DNA of 14,036 nucleotides from an uncultured Lachnospiraceae bacterium (lineage in GTDB: Bacteria; Bacillota; Clostridia; Lachnospirales; Lachnospiraceae). How positions within the stretch are numbered: the first letter of the stretch is position 1; every line of letters starts with the position of its first letter. The position numbers were made by a program, and so were the translations under genes. Below are positions 6,624 to 13,870 of this stretch, piece after piece. The notes beneath the pieces were generated by a model that did no database searches, was not told the origin of the DNA, and was given only the letters and a program-made list of their open reading frames with translations. The DNA lies in the NCBI GenBank assembly GCA_947631755.1, contig CANRMO010000044.1:1-14036 (forward strand), read 5' to 3'.

Positions 6624-7997
6624 TTATCTCTTAAGCAGCAACATGATACAGAGAATAAATTTCCCATATTCCTGCCGGATATCTATATCACCATAATAAC
6701 TCTGAGCCACATTGCGGATGCTCACAAGTCCATAGCCATGTTCCTGTGGATCCTTTTTCGTGGTGACCGGCAGCCCGCTCTCTCCGTCCAGACAGATTTC
6801 CCCCACAAAACTATTAGCACACTCAATCATATAAACATTTTTCTTACGATACGAAACAAGATGGATCTGTGGGTGATCACTTCCCTCACACCCCTCAATG
6901 GCATTATTTAATGTATTATTTAAGATAATACTCAGATCAAAAGCATCCATGGCAGCTTCTACTGGATAATGAAAATCTGCCGTAAAACAAATACCTCTCT
7001 CCTCCGCTTTTCTCCTGCTTTCCTTTAGGATCACATCCACAACCGGATTTCCACTGCTCTCCTCCCCGGATATTTCCCACAACTCCTGTTTTAACCGCGC
7101 CAGATAATTTTCCGCCTCCCGAGGCTGTTTTTTTAGAATCAGGTTCTCGAGCGTTACCACGTGATTTCCCATATCATGTTTTAACCTGCGGATCTCCGAA
7201 TATTGTGCCTCCACCTCCGTGATGTGCTCTTTCATATGGGCCATCTGCTCAATCAAAACAGCGTCTTCTCTTTCTTTTTTGTGTGAACTCTTGATTTTCT
7301 GATATGTGAAAACAGATAAAAGGATCGCTACAAAGGAAACCAGTTGATAGATTACCATGATCCACCAAAATTCCATATGGACATTCCATATATATTGATT
7401 CGATTCCATCAGATAAATATCGGAAAAAAAATGAAAGGCATAATACCCCGCCAGAACGGACAACGGCGTCGAAAGCATCAGGGCAAGCTCTTTTCCCGTC
7501 ATATTCTCCTGTTTCTGCTTGTATGCACGATTTATCATAAACACCGATAATCTCAGACAAAGAAACCGACTAAAAACATTGAATGCCGACATAAACACAA
7601 ATACGGCAAATTGTGCTCCCTCCCCCTGCTGTCCGACCTGAAAAAAATGAAAGACACTGTACCCCGCATCCCGCAAAAAAATAGCTGCCCCGTGTGAGAT
7701 CCAGTCCAGAAGATAAAAGGCAAAGCATAAAAATATTTTTTGTTCTCTGTTTCTGCGGTCCAGGGCGTACATCACGATAAAGGCCGCCAGCACCCCCGCG
7801 GCATAGGCCCCCATACCGTCAATTTCGAGCGGAATAAAATACAAAATCATCATGACTGCAAAATAAACTGCTCCTGTAAAAACGGCAGCTCTTTTATTCT
7901 GCAAAAAAGGCCTGACCAGCCAATATAATACATAACTGACCAGGCCTGCCGCTGCACAGGATGCCGTTTCCGCTGCTATATCCCAATATAATTCCAT
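6624..7997 (-). CDS. GHKL-domain sensor histidine kinase (AgrC-like)
   Basis: This 457-residue protein has a membrane N-terminal half with about six helices between residues 10 and 232, a coiled linker (about 235-270) and a cytoplasmic kinase part. The phosphoacceptor H274 lies in RLKHDMGNHV. The N box is ILNNTLNNAIEGCE (about 358-371), and the glycine-rich ATP-binding segment is EHGYGLVSIRNV (about 419-430). This is the layout of AgrC/ComD-type kinases, which often sense peptides. It starts 4 bases after the stop of the LytTR response regulator and has only a weak purine-rich binding site (AAGAGAGAA), so translation is probably coupled. The ligand is unknown: no AgrB, AgrD or transporter gene is next to it. 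The first Met at 7997 is the only reasonable start. Confidence 0.93.
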   Translation of the reverse strand: MELYWDIAAETASCAAAGLVSYVLYWLVRPFLQNKRAAVFTGAVYFAVMMILYFIPLEIDGMGAYAAGVLAAFIVMYALDRRNREQKIFLCFAFYLLDWISHGAAIFLRDAGYSVFHFFQVGQQGEGAQFAVFVFMSAFNVFSRFLCLRLSVFMINRAYKQKQENMTGKELALMLSTPLSVLAGYYAFHFFSDIYLMESNQYIWNVHMEFWWIMVIYQLVSFVAILLSVFTYQKIKSSHKKEREDAVLIEQMAHMKEHITEVEAQYSEIRRLKHDMGNHVVTLENLILKKQPREAENYLARLKQELWEISGEESSGNPVVDVILKESRRKAEERGICFTADFHYPVEAAMDAFDLSIILNNTLNNAIEGCEGSDHPQIHLVSYRKKNVYMIECANSFVGEICLDGESGLPVTTKKDPQEHGYGLVSIRNVAQSYYGDIDIRQEYGKFILCIMLLLKR

Positions 7998-8001
7998 TGT
8001 A

Positions 8002-8727
8002 TTACAATTCTCTCTTTCTCTGATTATACCGTAAATATTGTTTTACAAAATCAGAATATCTTGGTTTCGCCATAAGTACAGCTCCTTCCTCCAAAACGAT
8101 CCTGGAGGCATCATATTTTACAACATATTTAAAATGAACCAGATACGAACGGTGCGGCCTGAAAAAATCTTGTCCCAGCTGTTCCTCTAACGAAGACAGC
8201 TTTCCATAGTATTCAACCTCCCCCTTTGTCGTGTGCAATACGATCTTCCGGTTAAACACCTCAGCGTATATAATATCTTTTATAAATACTCTTAAACTCA
8301 TCCCTCCGGCCTTTATGATCATAGACTGTTCTTCCTCTTTGAGACATTGCCTCCTGGATAAACTGTTCTGCTCCCTGTACTGTCCCAATGCCCTTTGCAG
8401 CACAGTATTAAACTTTTCATCCGAAAAAGGCTTTACAAGATAATGAAAAGCCCCTACATCAAACGCCTCAAAAACATATTCCTCCAGCGCTGTCACAAAA
8501 ATAAGGATGGCTGTGTGATATTTCTCCCTGAATTCCCGCGCCGTCTCCATCCCATCTTTCCCCGGCATCTGGATATCCAAAAACAAAATGTCGATCGGAT
8601 CCCCGGCATCCAGCAGCTCTTTTCCTGTTTGGTACAATACAAGCTCTGCATCCGGGCAGATTGTTCTCACTTTATGTCCCAGCAGCTCCCTGACGCCTTT
8701 CTCATCATCACATATCGCGATTGTCAT
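8002..8727 (-). CDS. LytTR-family response regulator
   Basis: The 241-residue protein pairs with the sensor kinase directly downstream. The receiver domain (about 1-115) has the acidic pair D7/D8, phosphoacceptor D51 in LFLDIQMPG, T79 in FVTA and K99 in VKPF, so all catalytic positions are present. The C-terminal part (about 133-237) is a LytTR DNA-binding domain, with FIKDIIYAEVFNRKIVLHT and FFRPHRSYLVHFKYV as recognisable blocks. Such regulators bind pairs of direct repeats upstream of their targets and usually control their own operon. The ATG at 8727 has GGGAG about 12 bases upstream, a little distant. A nearer ATG at 8736 is in another frame and stops after a few codons. Confidence 0.93.
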   Translation of the reverse strand: MTIAICDDEKGVRELLGHKVRTICPDAELVLYQTGKELLDAGDPIDILFLDIQMPGKDGMETAREFREKYHTAILIFVTALEEYVFEAFDVGAFHYLVKPFSDEKFNTVLQRALGQYREQNSLSRRQCLKEEEQSMIIKAGGMSLRVFIKDIIYAEVFNRKIVLHTTKGEVEYYGKLSSLEEQLGQDFFRPHRSYLVHFKYVVKYDASRIVLEEGAVLMAKPRYSDFVKQYLRYNQRKREL

Positions 8728-8756
8728 TTTCCATGAAAACTCCCTTTTTTATACTG

Positions 8757-8785
8757 ATTATAATAAATATTGCCAGTAAACACAA
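8757..8785 (-). promoter_or_regulatory. Promoter of the response-regulator/kinase operon
   Basis: On the minus strand, TTGTGT (8780-8785) and TATAAT (8757-8762) are separated by exactly 17 bp, followed by GGGAG and the response-regulator start. The -10 is perfect and the -35 matches only at TTG, which fits a promoter that needs an activator. Upstream, around 8800-8820, is an A/T-run-rich stretch where a LytTR site could lie. Confidence 0.6.
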
Positions 8786-8826
8786 GGAAATGGTGTGAAA
8801 CGACGTTTTTTTGTTGTCTGCCGCAT

Positions 8827-8889
8827 AAAATATGAAAACAGGCTATTTTATGGAGTTCCCATAGCGCAATAGCCTGTTATACATATTTT
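8827..8889 (-). terminator. Long nested hairpin after desulfoferrodoxin, probable terminator
   Basis: AACAGGCTATT (8837-8847) pairs with AATAGCCTGTT (8868-8878). Outside it AAAATATG (8827-8834) can pair with CATATTTT (8882-8889), and inside the loop TATGG (8849-8853) can pair with CCATA (8859-8863). In the minus direction the main stem is followed by TTTTCATATTTT, a usable U-rich tail. It separates the desulfoferrodoxin gene from the response-regulator promoter. Confidence 0.65.
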
Positions 8890-8908
8890 CACGATGTTAT
8901 TTAGTTAT

Positions 8909-9283
8909 TTATGATTTCCAGAGACTGTGCAGATTGCAGTACGCGTATGCGGATATCACCTCATCGCCCTCACACAGCGCGAAGCAGGCTGTCGGTTTGT
9001 CGCCGGGCTTTAAGAGCTTGCGCTGGTTCCCCTGCTTTGTCTGCAGCAAAATCCACTCAATAAAATGTTCCGGCATCATAGGATGTTCAACAGAGCCTAC
9101 CGTAACGGTTACAAGATTGTTTTCGACCTGGCAGACAGGAACGTGCTTCTCAAAAGCTGCATCCGTTGTTCCCGGCACCAATTCCGTCATTTCCTGACCG
9201 CAGCACATAACGGGAACGCCTGCGTCTTTTACCTTTACAATAATATTGCCACAATGCTCACAAATATAAAATTTCTGTTCCAT
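8909..9283 (-). CDS. dfx: Desulfoferrodoxin (class I superoxide reductase)
   Basis: The 124-residue enzyme reduces superoxide to hydrogen peroxide without making oxygen, a typical defence of anaerobes. The N-terminal desulforedoxin domain carries the four Cys of the FeS4 centre: C8 and C11 in YICEHC, C27 and C28 in MCCGQEM. The catalytic Fe(N4S) centre is given by EKH at 45-47, H67 in EHPMMPEH, H73, and C116 and H119 in CNLHSLWK. All expected ligands are present, so it should be active. I choose the ATG at 9281-9283 because GGGAGG lies 7 bases upstream; an in-frame ATG 15 bases earlier would include that site in its own codons. It follows the NifX-like gene by 49 bases on the same strand. Electron donor, probably rubredoxin, is not encoded here. 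Confidence 0.95.
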   Translation of the reverse strand: MEQKFYICEHCGNIIVKVKDAGVPVMCCGQEMTELVPGTTDAAFEKHVPVCQVENNLVTVTVGSVEHPMMPEHFIEWILLQTKQGNQRKLLKPGDKPTACFALCEGDEVISAYAYCNLHSLWKS

Positions 9284-9332
9284 TTTTAATCCTCCCAATT
9301 TTCACTGATATATTTTATCTGTATAATGTTGT

Positions 9333-9722
9333 TTATTGATGACAGCCATGATTGCCGCAATGATGTTCTCCCTCACCATGTTCATGGTTGTGGTGGTCAC
9401 AATGGACATCCGGATTGTAACTTAAATTTCCATTCAGCAGAGCGTAGACCGCATCATCTGCTTTGCCTGTAACACCGCCGTACAGCGTAATCCCTGCATT
9501 CTGCAGGGCATTCTGTGCTCCGCCTCCGATTCCACCGCAGATTAAGGTGTCTGCTCCGGCATCCACAAGAAAACCTGCCAGTGCACCATGTCCGCTGCCA
9601 TTGGTATCCACAACCTGTTCCTGCGTGATTTTGCCGTCTTCCACCGTGTACAGCTTGAATTGCTCTGTGCGTCCGAAGTGCTGAAACACATCGCCGTTTT
9701 CATAAGTAACTGCAATTCTCAT
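9333..9722 (-). CDS. NifB/NifX-family iron-molybdenum cofactor-binding domain protein with a His/Cys-rich tail
   Basis: The 129-residue protein is a single dinitrogenase FeMo-cofactor-biosynthesis-type domain (RIAVTYENG, VFQHFGRTEQF, GHGALAGFLVDAGADTLICG, GIGGGAQNAL). Such stand-alone proteins in anaerobes bind metal or metal-sulfur clusters, often without any nitrogenase. From about residue 107 the tail is nearly all metal ligands: HCDHHNHEH, GEGEHHCGNHGCHQ. C62 in ICGG and this tail suggest metal storage or delivery. An AGGAG ribosome binding site stands 8 bases before the ATG. It precedes desulfoferrodoxin on the same strand, so a role in supplying iron to that enzyme or a shared oxidative-stress response is possible but inferred. 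No other nif gene is near. Confidence 0.9.
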   Translation of the reverse strand: MRIAVTYENGDVFQHFGRTEQFKLYTVEDGKITQEQVVDTNGSGHGALAGFLVDAGADTLICGGIGGGAQNALQNAGITLYGGVTGKADDAVYALLNGNLSYNPDVHCDHHNHEHGEGEHHCGNHGCHQ

Positions 9723-9846
9723 AAGACCTGCTCCTTTCTTCTTCCCAAATTTTATTGTGTTGACATACGCTGTTTTCGCACACTATTTCCGTCATATGTC
9801 AGTAATATTATAGCTTAATACAGAAAAGAAAACAAGCCAGATCCGC

Positions 9847-10686
9847 TCACCGCCGCCAGCTCGCCGGGAAAAGATACTCCTCCCTGTCCTCCAGCGTCCC
9901 GAAAGCATATCCCTCACTGCTGATGTAGTCGATAATGCGCCCCAGCTCTGCCGCCGTATTGTCCATCGTCGCAGAGTCATGCAATAAGATAATGGGCTGC
10001 TTATATTTTGTCAGATCTTTTTTCACATTGGAATAGATCACTTCGCGGGAGATATTCCTTCCCACAGAATCCTCTCCCGATACATTCCAGTCAAAACATT
10101 TCACCCCCATCTGGTTGAGCTGCTCGTGCAGGCTGTCCACGTAACTGCCCACATAGCCGTTGCTGCTTCCCCACGGGAACCGGTACAGATCCGGGATTTT
10201 GCCCGTAACTCTCTCGATGGCCTTTACAGCCTGTTCATAATCCTGAAAAAATGCCTCCTTATTGCTGTATATCACGCTCTGTTCATGGCAGTATGTGTGG
10301 ACTCCCACCGCATTTCCCTGTTCCAGAGCCTTTTTGACAATATCTTCCCTCTCCGCAGTTATCTCCTTGCCAATCAGAAAAAATGTGGCCACAGCATTCT
10401 TTTCTTTCAACGTCTTTAATACCTTTTCTGTGTTCTCGCTGGGGCCGTCGTCAAACGTCAGATAGGCGATTTTTTCCCCCGCCTGGCCTGCCTGGATTTT
10501 CTGATCCCCCCCACTCTCCTGCTCTTTCTTATTTTTCTCATTCTCCTGTTTTACACGGGACTCAAAAAAAGCAGTGGCAGCATAGCGGCCACTGCCTGTC
10601 TGGCCTGACACTCCCCCGCCGGATATCTCATGGGCGATCAGCACCAAAAGCATACAGACACAAAAAATATACACGATTTTCTTCAT
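9847..10686 (-). CDS. Membrane-anchored polysaccharide deacetylase (NodB homology domain)
   Basis: The 279-residue protein begins with a short basic start and one hydrophobic segment (about 4-18), a signal anchor or signal peptide, so it acts outside the membrane. A charged spacer (about 45-70) leads to the NodB domain of carbohydrate esterase family 4. All five motifs are visible: LTFDDGP with D79 and D80; HTYCHE with the metal ligands H130 and H134; RFPWGSSNG with R169; DWNVSGED with D199; and LLHDSA with H236. It should be a metal-dependent deacetylase, most likely of N-acetylated peptidoglycan or another wall glycan; the substrate is inferred. The ATG at 10684-10686 is chosen because AGGTG lies 6 bases upstream. 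GTG at 10695 and ATG at 10692 are in-frame alternatives. Confidence 0.93.
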   Translation of the reverse strand: MKKIVYIFCVCMLLVLIAHEISGGGVSGQTGSGRYAATAFFESRVKQENEKNKKEQESGGDQKIQAGQAGEKIAYLTFDDGPSENTEKVLKTLKEKNAVATFFLIGKEITAEREDIVKKALEQGNAVGVHTYCHEQSVIYSNKEAFFQDYEQAVKAIERVTGKIPDLYRFPWGSSNGYVGSYVDSLHEQLNQMGVKCFDWNVSGEDSVGRNISREVIYSNVKKDLTKYKQPIILLHDSATMDNTAAELGRIIDYISSEGYAFGTLEDREEYLFPASWRR

Positions 10687-10711
10687 AGGCATCACCTGTG
10701 AAAAGATGTTA

Positions 10712-10728
10712 CTCTCATTATATGAGAG
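10712..10728. promoter_or_regulatory. Palindrome CTCTCAT-TAT-ATGAGAG overlapping a TATAAT box
   Basis: Seven-bp arms surround a 3-base centre, and on the minus strand the palindrome contains TATAAT (10717-10722), about 31 bases before the deacetylase ATG. No good -35 is seen at 16-18 bp. It may be a promoter with an operator over the -10, or simply a small hairpin after thiC. Confidence 0.4.
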
Positions 10729-10769
10729 CCGCCGGAAATTGATTCTGCCTCATTTCCTGCGATTTCCCC

Positions 10770-12077
10770 TCACTCCATGATGTCAACATTTTCCCCCCGG
10801 AGGATTTTGTTGATATTTCTCACCGCACACATTTTTCCGCACATCGTACAGGTATCTTCCTTTTCCGGTGTGCTCTCTGACCGGTAACGCCTTGCTTTTT
10901 CCGGGTCGATGGCCAGCTCAAACTGCTTTTCCCAGTCCAGATTGCGCCTGGCCTCGCTCATCTGATAATCCCAGTCGCTCGCCCCCGGCAGCCCTTTTGC
11001 CACGTCTGCTGCGTGAGCGGCGATCTTGGAGGCGATAATCCCCTCTTTCACATCTTCTACTGTCGGGAGGCGCAAGTGCTCCGCCGGTGTGACATAGCAG
11101 AGGAAAGATGCCCCATATGTAGCGGCGATGGCACCGCCGATAGCGCTGGTGATGTGGTCATAGCCCGGAGCCACATCCGTGACAAGCGGCCCCAGCACAT
11201 AGAAAGGTGCGCCCTTGCACACAGTCTGCTGAATCTCCATGTTGGCACGGATCTGGTTGAGAGGCATGTGCCCCGGCCCCTCGATCATCACCTGGACATT
11301 GTGTTTCCATGCCCGCTGTGTCAGTTCTCCCAGGGCAACCAGCTCTGAGATCTGGGAGATGTCCCCGGCGTCCTCAATGCTGCCCGGCCGGCAGGCATCC
11401 CCTAAACTGATTGTCACATCATACTTCTCACAGATATCCAGCAGCTCATCATATCTCTCATAGAAAGGATTTTCATTTCCCGTCAGCTCCATCCACGCAA
11501 AAATGATCGAGCCGCCCCGGGACACAATATTTGTGTGGCGCAGATTCTGTTTAAAACGCTCTGCTGTCTGGCGGTTGATGCCGCAGTGGATCGTCATAAA
11601 GTCCACACCGTCCTCCGCGTGCATCTTCACAACCTCCATCCACTCGTCAGAAGTGATATCTTTCAGAGCCTTATTGTAATACACAACCGCGTCATAGATC
11701 GGAACAGTCCCCAGTATGGCGCTGCACTCGCCGGTCAGCCTGCGCCGGAATTTCCTGGTGTCCCCATAGGAACTGAGATCCATGATGGCCTCCGCCCCCA
11801 TATCAATAGCCGCCTGTACTTTCTGCATCTCCACATCCAGATCCAAACAGTCCCTGCTCGTTCCGAGGTTCACATTAATCTTTGTCTTTAAGCGGGTTCC
11901 GATCCCATACGGCTTCAGGCATTTGTGGTTTTTGTTCGCGGGAATGGCAACCTGCCCTTTCCCCACCAGCTCGCGCAGTTCTTCGGCATCTATGTTTTCA
12001 AACTCGCTCACCGCCCTCATCTCCGGTGTTACGATGCCCTTTCTCGCGGCATCCATCTGTGTTGTGTAATCGCTCAT
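10770..12077 (-). CDS. thiC: Phosphomethylpyrimidine synthase ThiC
   Basis: ThiC is the radical-SAM enzyme that rearranges aminoimidazole ribonucleotide to hydroxymethylpyrimidine phosphate in thiamine synthesis. The 435-residue protein is the short form without the long N-terminal extension of the enterobacterial enzyme. Family blocks include KPYGIGTRLKTKINVNLGTS, MDLSSYGDT, FMTIHCGI, ISLGDACRPGS, MIEGPGHMPL and GPLVTDVAPGYDHI. The C-terminal iron-sulfur Cys are C410, C413 and C417 in CTMCGKMC, spaced CX2CX3C, against CX2CX4C in the long form. The start at ATG 12075-12077 is set by GGAGG 5 bases upstream; an in-frame ATG at 12137 lies inside the leader hairpin and is not used. Expression should fall when thiamine pyrophosphate binds the upstream riboswitch. 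No other thi gene follows. Confidence 0.97.
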   Translation of the reverse strand: MSDYTTQMDAARKGIVTPEMRAVSEFENIDAEELRELVGKGQVAIPANKNHKCLKPYGIGTRLKTKINVNLGTSRDCLDLDVEMQKVQAAIDMGAEAIMDLSSYGDTRKFRRRLTGECSAILGTVPIYDAVVYYNKALKDITSDEWMEVVKMHAEDGVDFMTIHCGINRQTAERFKQNLRHTNIVSRGGSIIFAWMELTGNENPFYERYDELLDICEKYDVTISLGDACRPGSIEDAGDISQISELVALGELTQRAWKHNVQVMIEGPGHMPLNQIRANMEIQQTVCKGAPFYVLGPLVTDVAPGYDHITSAIGGAIAATYGASFLCYVTPAEHLRLPTVEDVKEGIIASKIAAHAADVAKGLPGASDWDYQMSEARRNLDWEKQFELAIDPEKARRYRSESTPEKEDTCTMCGKMCAVRNINKILRGENVDIME

Positions 12078-12104
12078 ATCATCCTCCACTCTCCATAACT
12101 TGAA

Positions 12105-12134
12105 ACAGAACCACATCCGAAGATGCGGTTCTGT
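12105..12134 (-). terminator. UUCG-capped hairpin of the thiC leader, likely riboswitch expression platform
   Basis: On the minus strand ACAGAACCGCATC and GATGTGGTTCTGT form a 13-bp stem (one G-U) closed by the stable TTCG tetraloop. It lies between the TPP aptamer and the thiC ribosome binding site, so it fits an intrinsic terminator controlled by the riboswitch. Only three U residues follow directly (TTTCAAG), so termination may be weak. Confidence 0.65.
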
Positions 12135-12138
12135 CATT

Positions 12139-12226
12139 CATCAATGTTCCTACGTTGGCATTACCCACATCAGGTTTACGGGTCGAAGGCACACCTTCCT
12201 CTCAGCCTGTCATCAAGCTCCCCATC
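12139..12226 (-). promoter_or_regulatory. TPP riboswitch (THI box) upstream of thiC
   Basis: The minus strand carries the conserved THI-box elements in order: GGGGAGC (12217-12223), GGCTGAGAGG (12198-12207), ACCTGATGTGGGTAATGCCA (12156-12175) and CGTAGGAA (12147-12154). A small stem (GGAAGGTGTGCCTTC) is the usual variable arm. With thiC downstream the identification is secure. Bound thiamine pyrophosphate should reduce thiC expression, probably through the hairpin at 12105-12134. Confidence 0.95.
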
Positions 12227-12250
12227 TCACTATATTGCAAAACTAGCTAA

Positions 12251-12279
12251 ATTATACCCCATTGCCCTCATTTTGTAAA
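12251..12279 (-). promoter_or_regulatory. thiC promoter, overlapping the end of the preceding gene
   Basis: On the minus strand TTTACA (12274-12279) and TATAAT (12251-12256) are separated by 17 bp, close to consensus. The TAA stop codon of the small membrane protein is contained in the TATAAT box and the -35 lies in its coding sequence. Transcription would start just before the riboswitch. Confidence 0.75.
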
Positions 12280-12698
12280 CAAGTTTCTTCCAAAAGCTGA
12301 AACAGGGCAATCTTATAAATCAGCACAATGCGCACATCTCTGTCGCAATACCGGTTTCGGATAAACTCTGCAAATTTATACAGATAGCATATACTGATGA
12401 TCCCGGAGGCAAACGCAAACACAGGCACCATCAGGTGCAGTCCTAAAAGCATCAGCATCGCCACAAAATAGCCAAGAGAAATATAGAGAAAATTTTTGCT
12501 GATCCGGATCGACGTCTGGACGGAGCCGAGCAGCTCCCTCAGAGCATCATTCAGATCTTCCTCCGACTGGCAGCGCAGATTTTCGTATATATCGCAAAAA
12601 ATATCCATGCTTTCCTTTTCATTCAATTTCCTCGTGTAAGTCGTATATCTCTCCCGGCCAAACTTCTGCTGAATCAGTTTTCCCAACACACTTTTCAC
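12252..12698 (-). CDS. Small membrane protein with two helices, unrecognised
   Basis: The product (about 148 residues) is not recognised. Residues 1-65 are basic to mixed and likely cytoplasmic helices (KFGRERYTTYTRKL, EDLNDALRELLGS). Two adjacent hydrophobic helices follow (about 68-88 and 90-110) with a very short turn. The rest is a cytoplasmic tail ending QLLEETCLQNEGNGV. The best start is GTG at 12696-12698, with AAGGAG 7 bases upstream; a GTG 24 bases earlier would overlap that site. Its stop codon is part of the -10 box of thiC. It lies between galM and thiC on the same strand, but nothing links it to sugar or thiamine metabolism. Confidence 0.75.
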   Translation of the reverse strand: MKSVLGKLIQQKFGRERYTTYTRKLNEKESMDIFCDIYENLRCQSEEDLNDALRELLGSVQTSIRISKNFLYISLGYFVAMLMLLGLHLMVPVFAFASGIISICYLYKFAEFIRNRYCDRDVRIVLIYKIALFQLLEETCLQNEGNGV

Positions 12699-12819
12699 CG
12701 TTGTTCTCCTTGTCTGTACCACATTTCACTCTTTACCCTATAGTATTCAGCTATATCTTGTTTCGTTATTCCTGGCAGTTATGCCCAGTAAATCGCAACA
12801 GCTTCTGCGCACAAAAATT

Positions 12820-13857
12820 TCAGACAAATTTGTAAATGGTCGTAGAGGCAAATTCCTCCCCGGCTCTCAGCACACAAGAGGTAAAATCCGGTATGTTGAT
12901 AGAGTTTGGAAAATACTGGGTTTCAAAACATACGCCAGTGCGTTTCGTGTACACCGCCCCGCCTTTTCCGTCCTCTTTTACGATAAAGTTGCCGGAATAC
13001 AGCTGCATGCCCGGGAGATCTGTGTAAACCTCCATCGTCCGCCCTGTCGTGTCCTCGGACACCTCAGCCACTTTCTCCAGCGCCCCCTCTGTCTTGTCAA
13101 GCACATAGTTGTGGTCATATCCCCCAGCCACGTGAAGCGGCCCATAGTCCGCCTCAATATCGCGGCCGATCGGTTTCTTTGTGCGGAAATCCATAGGTGT
13201 TCCCGTCACATCTACAATGGTGCCGTTCGGAATGAGATCATCGCTTGTCTCCGTAAAGCCATTAGCCTTGATGTACAGGTTATGATCTGTGATCACGCCC
13301 CCATCGTGCCCTTTCAGGTTGAAATAGCTGTGATTGGTAGGGTTGCAGATCGTATCTTTATCAGATTTCATATTGTAATCAATTTTCAGTTCATCCTCGT
13401 CCGTCAGTGTATATGTCACGCGGATCTCCAGATTGCCCGGGTATCCCTGTTCCATGTCCGGGCTCACACGGCTGAATGTCACACTGTTTTCTGTGGCGTC
13501 CGCCTCGTACATCACCTTGTGATATCCCGGCGTGCCCCCGTGAAGATTATTCTTCCCGTCATTTTTCTCCAATTCATAACATGTGCCGTTCAGCTCAAAT
13601 CTGGCATCCCCGATGCGGTTGCCGTGACGTCCGATAAAGGCGCCGAAGAAACAGCCGTTTACCTCGTAGCCTGCCACATTGTCAAACCCAAGCACAATAT
13701 CCCCCAGCTTCCCGTCTCTGTCCGGCACTTCCAGACGGGAAATAATGGCGCCGAAATCCAGACAGGACATGCGCAGTCCGTTTTTGTTTGTAATGGTGTA
13801 CTCTGTCACCTCTGCGCCCTCTTTTGTAACCCCAAATTTCCCCTTTGTCATACTCAT
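12820..13857 (-). CDS. galM: Galactose mutarotase (aldose 1-epimerase)
   Basis: This 345-residue cytoplasmic enzyme interconverts alpha and beta forms of galactose or related sugars. The family motifs are complete: FIGRHGNRIG with R81, NNLHGG with H106, CNPTNHSYFNL with the catalytic acid H176, GGYDHNYVL with D248, and FETQYFPNSIN with the catalytic base E312. The length is normal for the family. The start at ATG 13855-13857 has AGGAGG 8 bases upstream; that site overlaps the stop of aspS, so the two are probably co-transcribed and coupled. An in-frame ATG at 13884 would lie inside aspS and is less likely. No galK, galT or galE is in the window, so use in galactose breakdown is inferred from family only. 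Confidence 0.95.
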   Translation of the reverse strand: MSMTKGKFGVTKEGAEVTEYTITNKNGLRMSCLDFGAIISRLEVPDRDGKLGDIVLGFDNVAGYEVNGCFFGAFIGRHGNRIGDARFELNGTCYELEKNDGKNNLHGGTPGYHKVMYEADATENSVTFSRVSPDMEQGYPGNLEIRVTYTLTDEDELKIDYNMKSDKDTICNPTNHSYFNLKGHDGGVITDHNLYIKANGFTETSDDLIPNGTIVDVTGTPMDFRTKKPIGRDIEADYGPLHVAGGYDHNYVLDKTEGALEKVAEVSEDTTGRTMEVYTDLPGMQLYSGNFIVKEDGKGGAVYTKRTGVCFETQYFPNSINIPDFTSCVLRAGEEFASTTIYKFV

Positions 13858-13870
13858 ACACTTATCCTCC

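Noticed and set aside
12077..12137. A longer N-terminus of ThiC starting at 12137
   Set aside because: Those codons come from the leader hairpin and the ribosome binding site; the strong site just before 12077 and the family alignment favour the shorter form.
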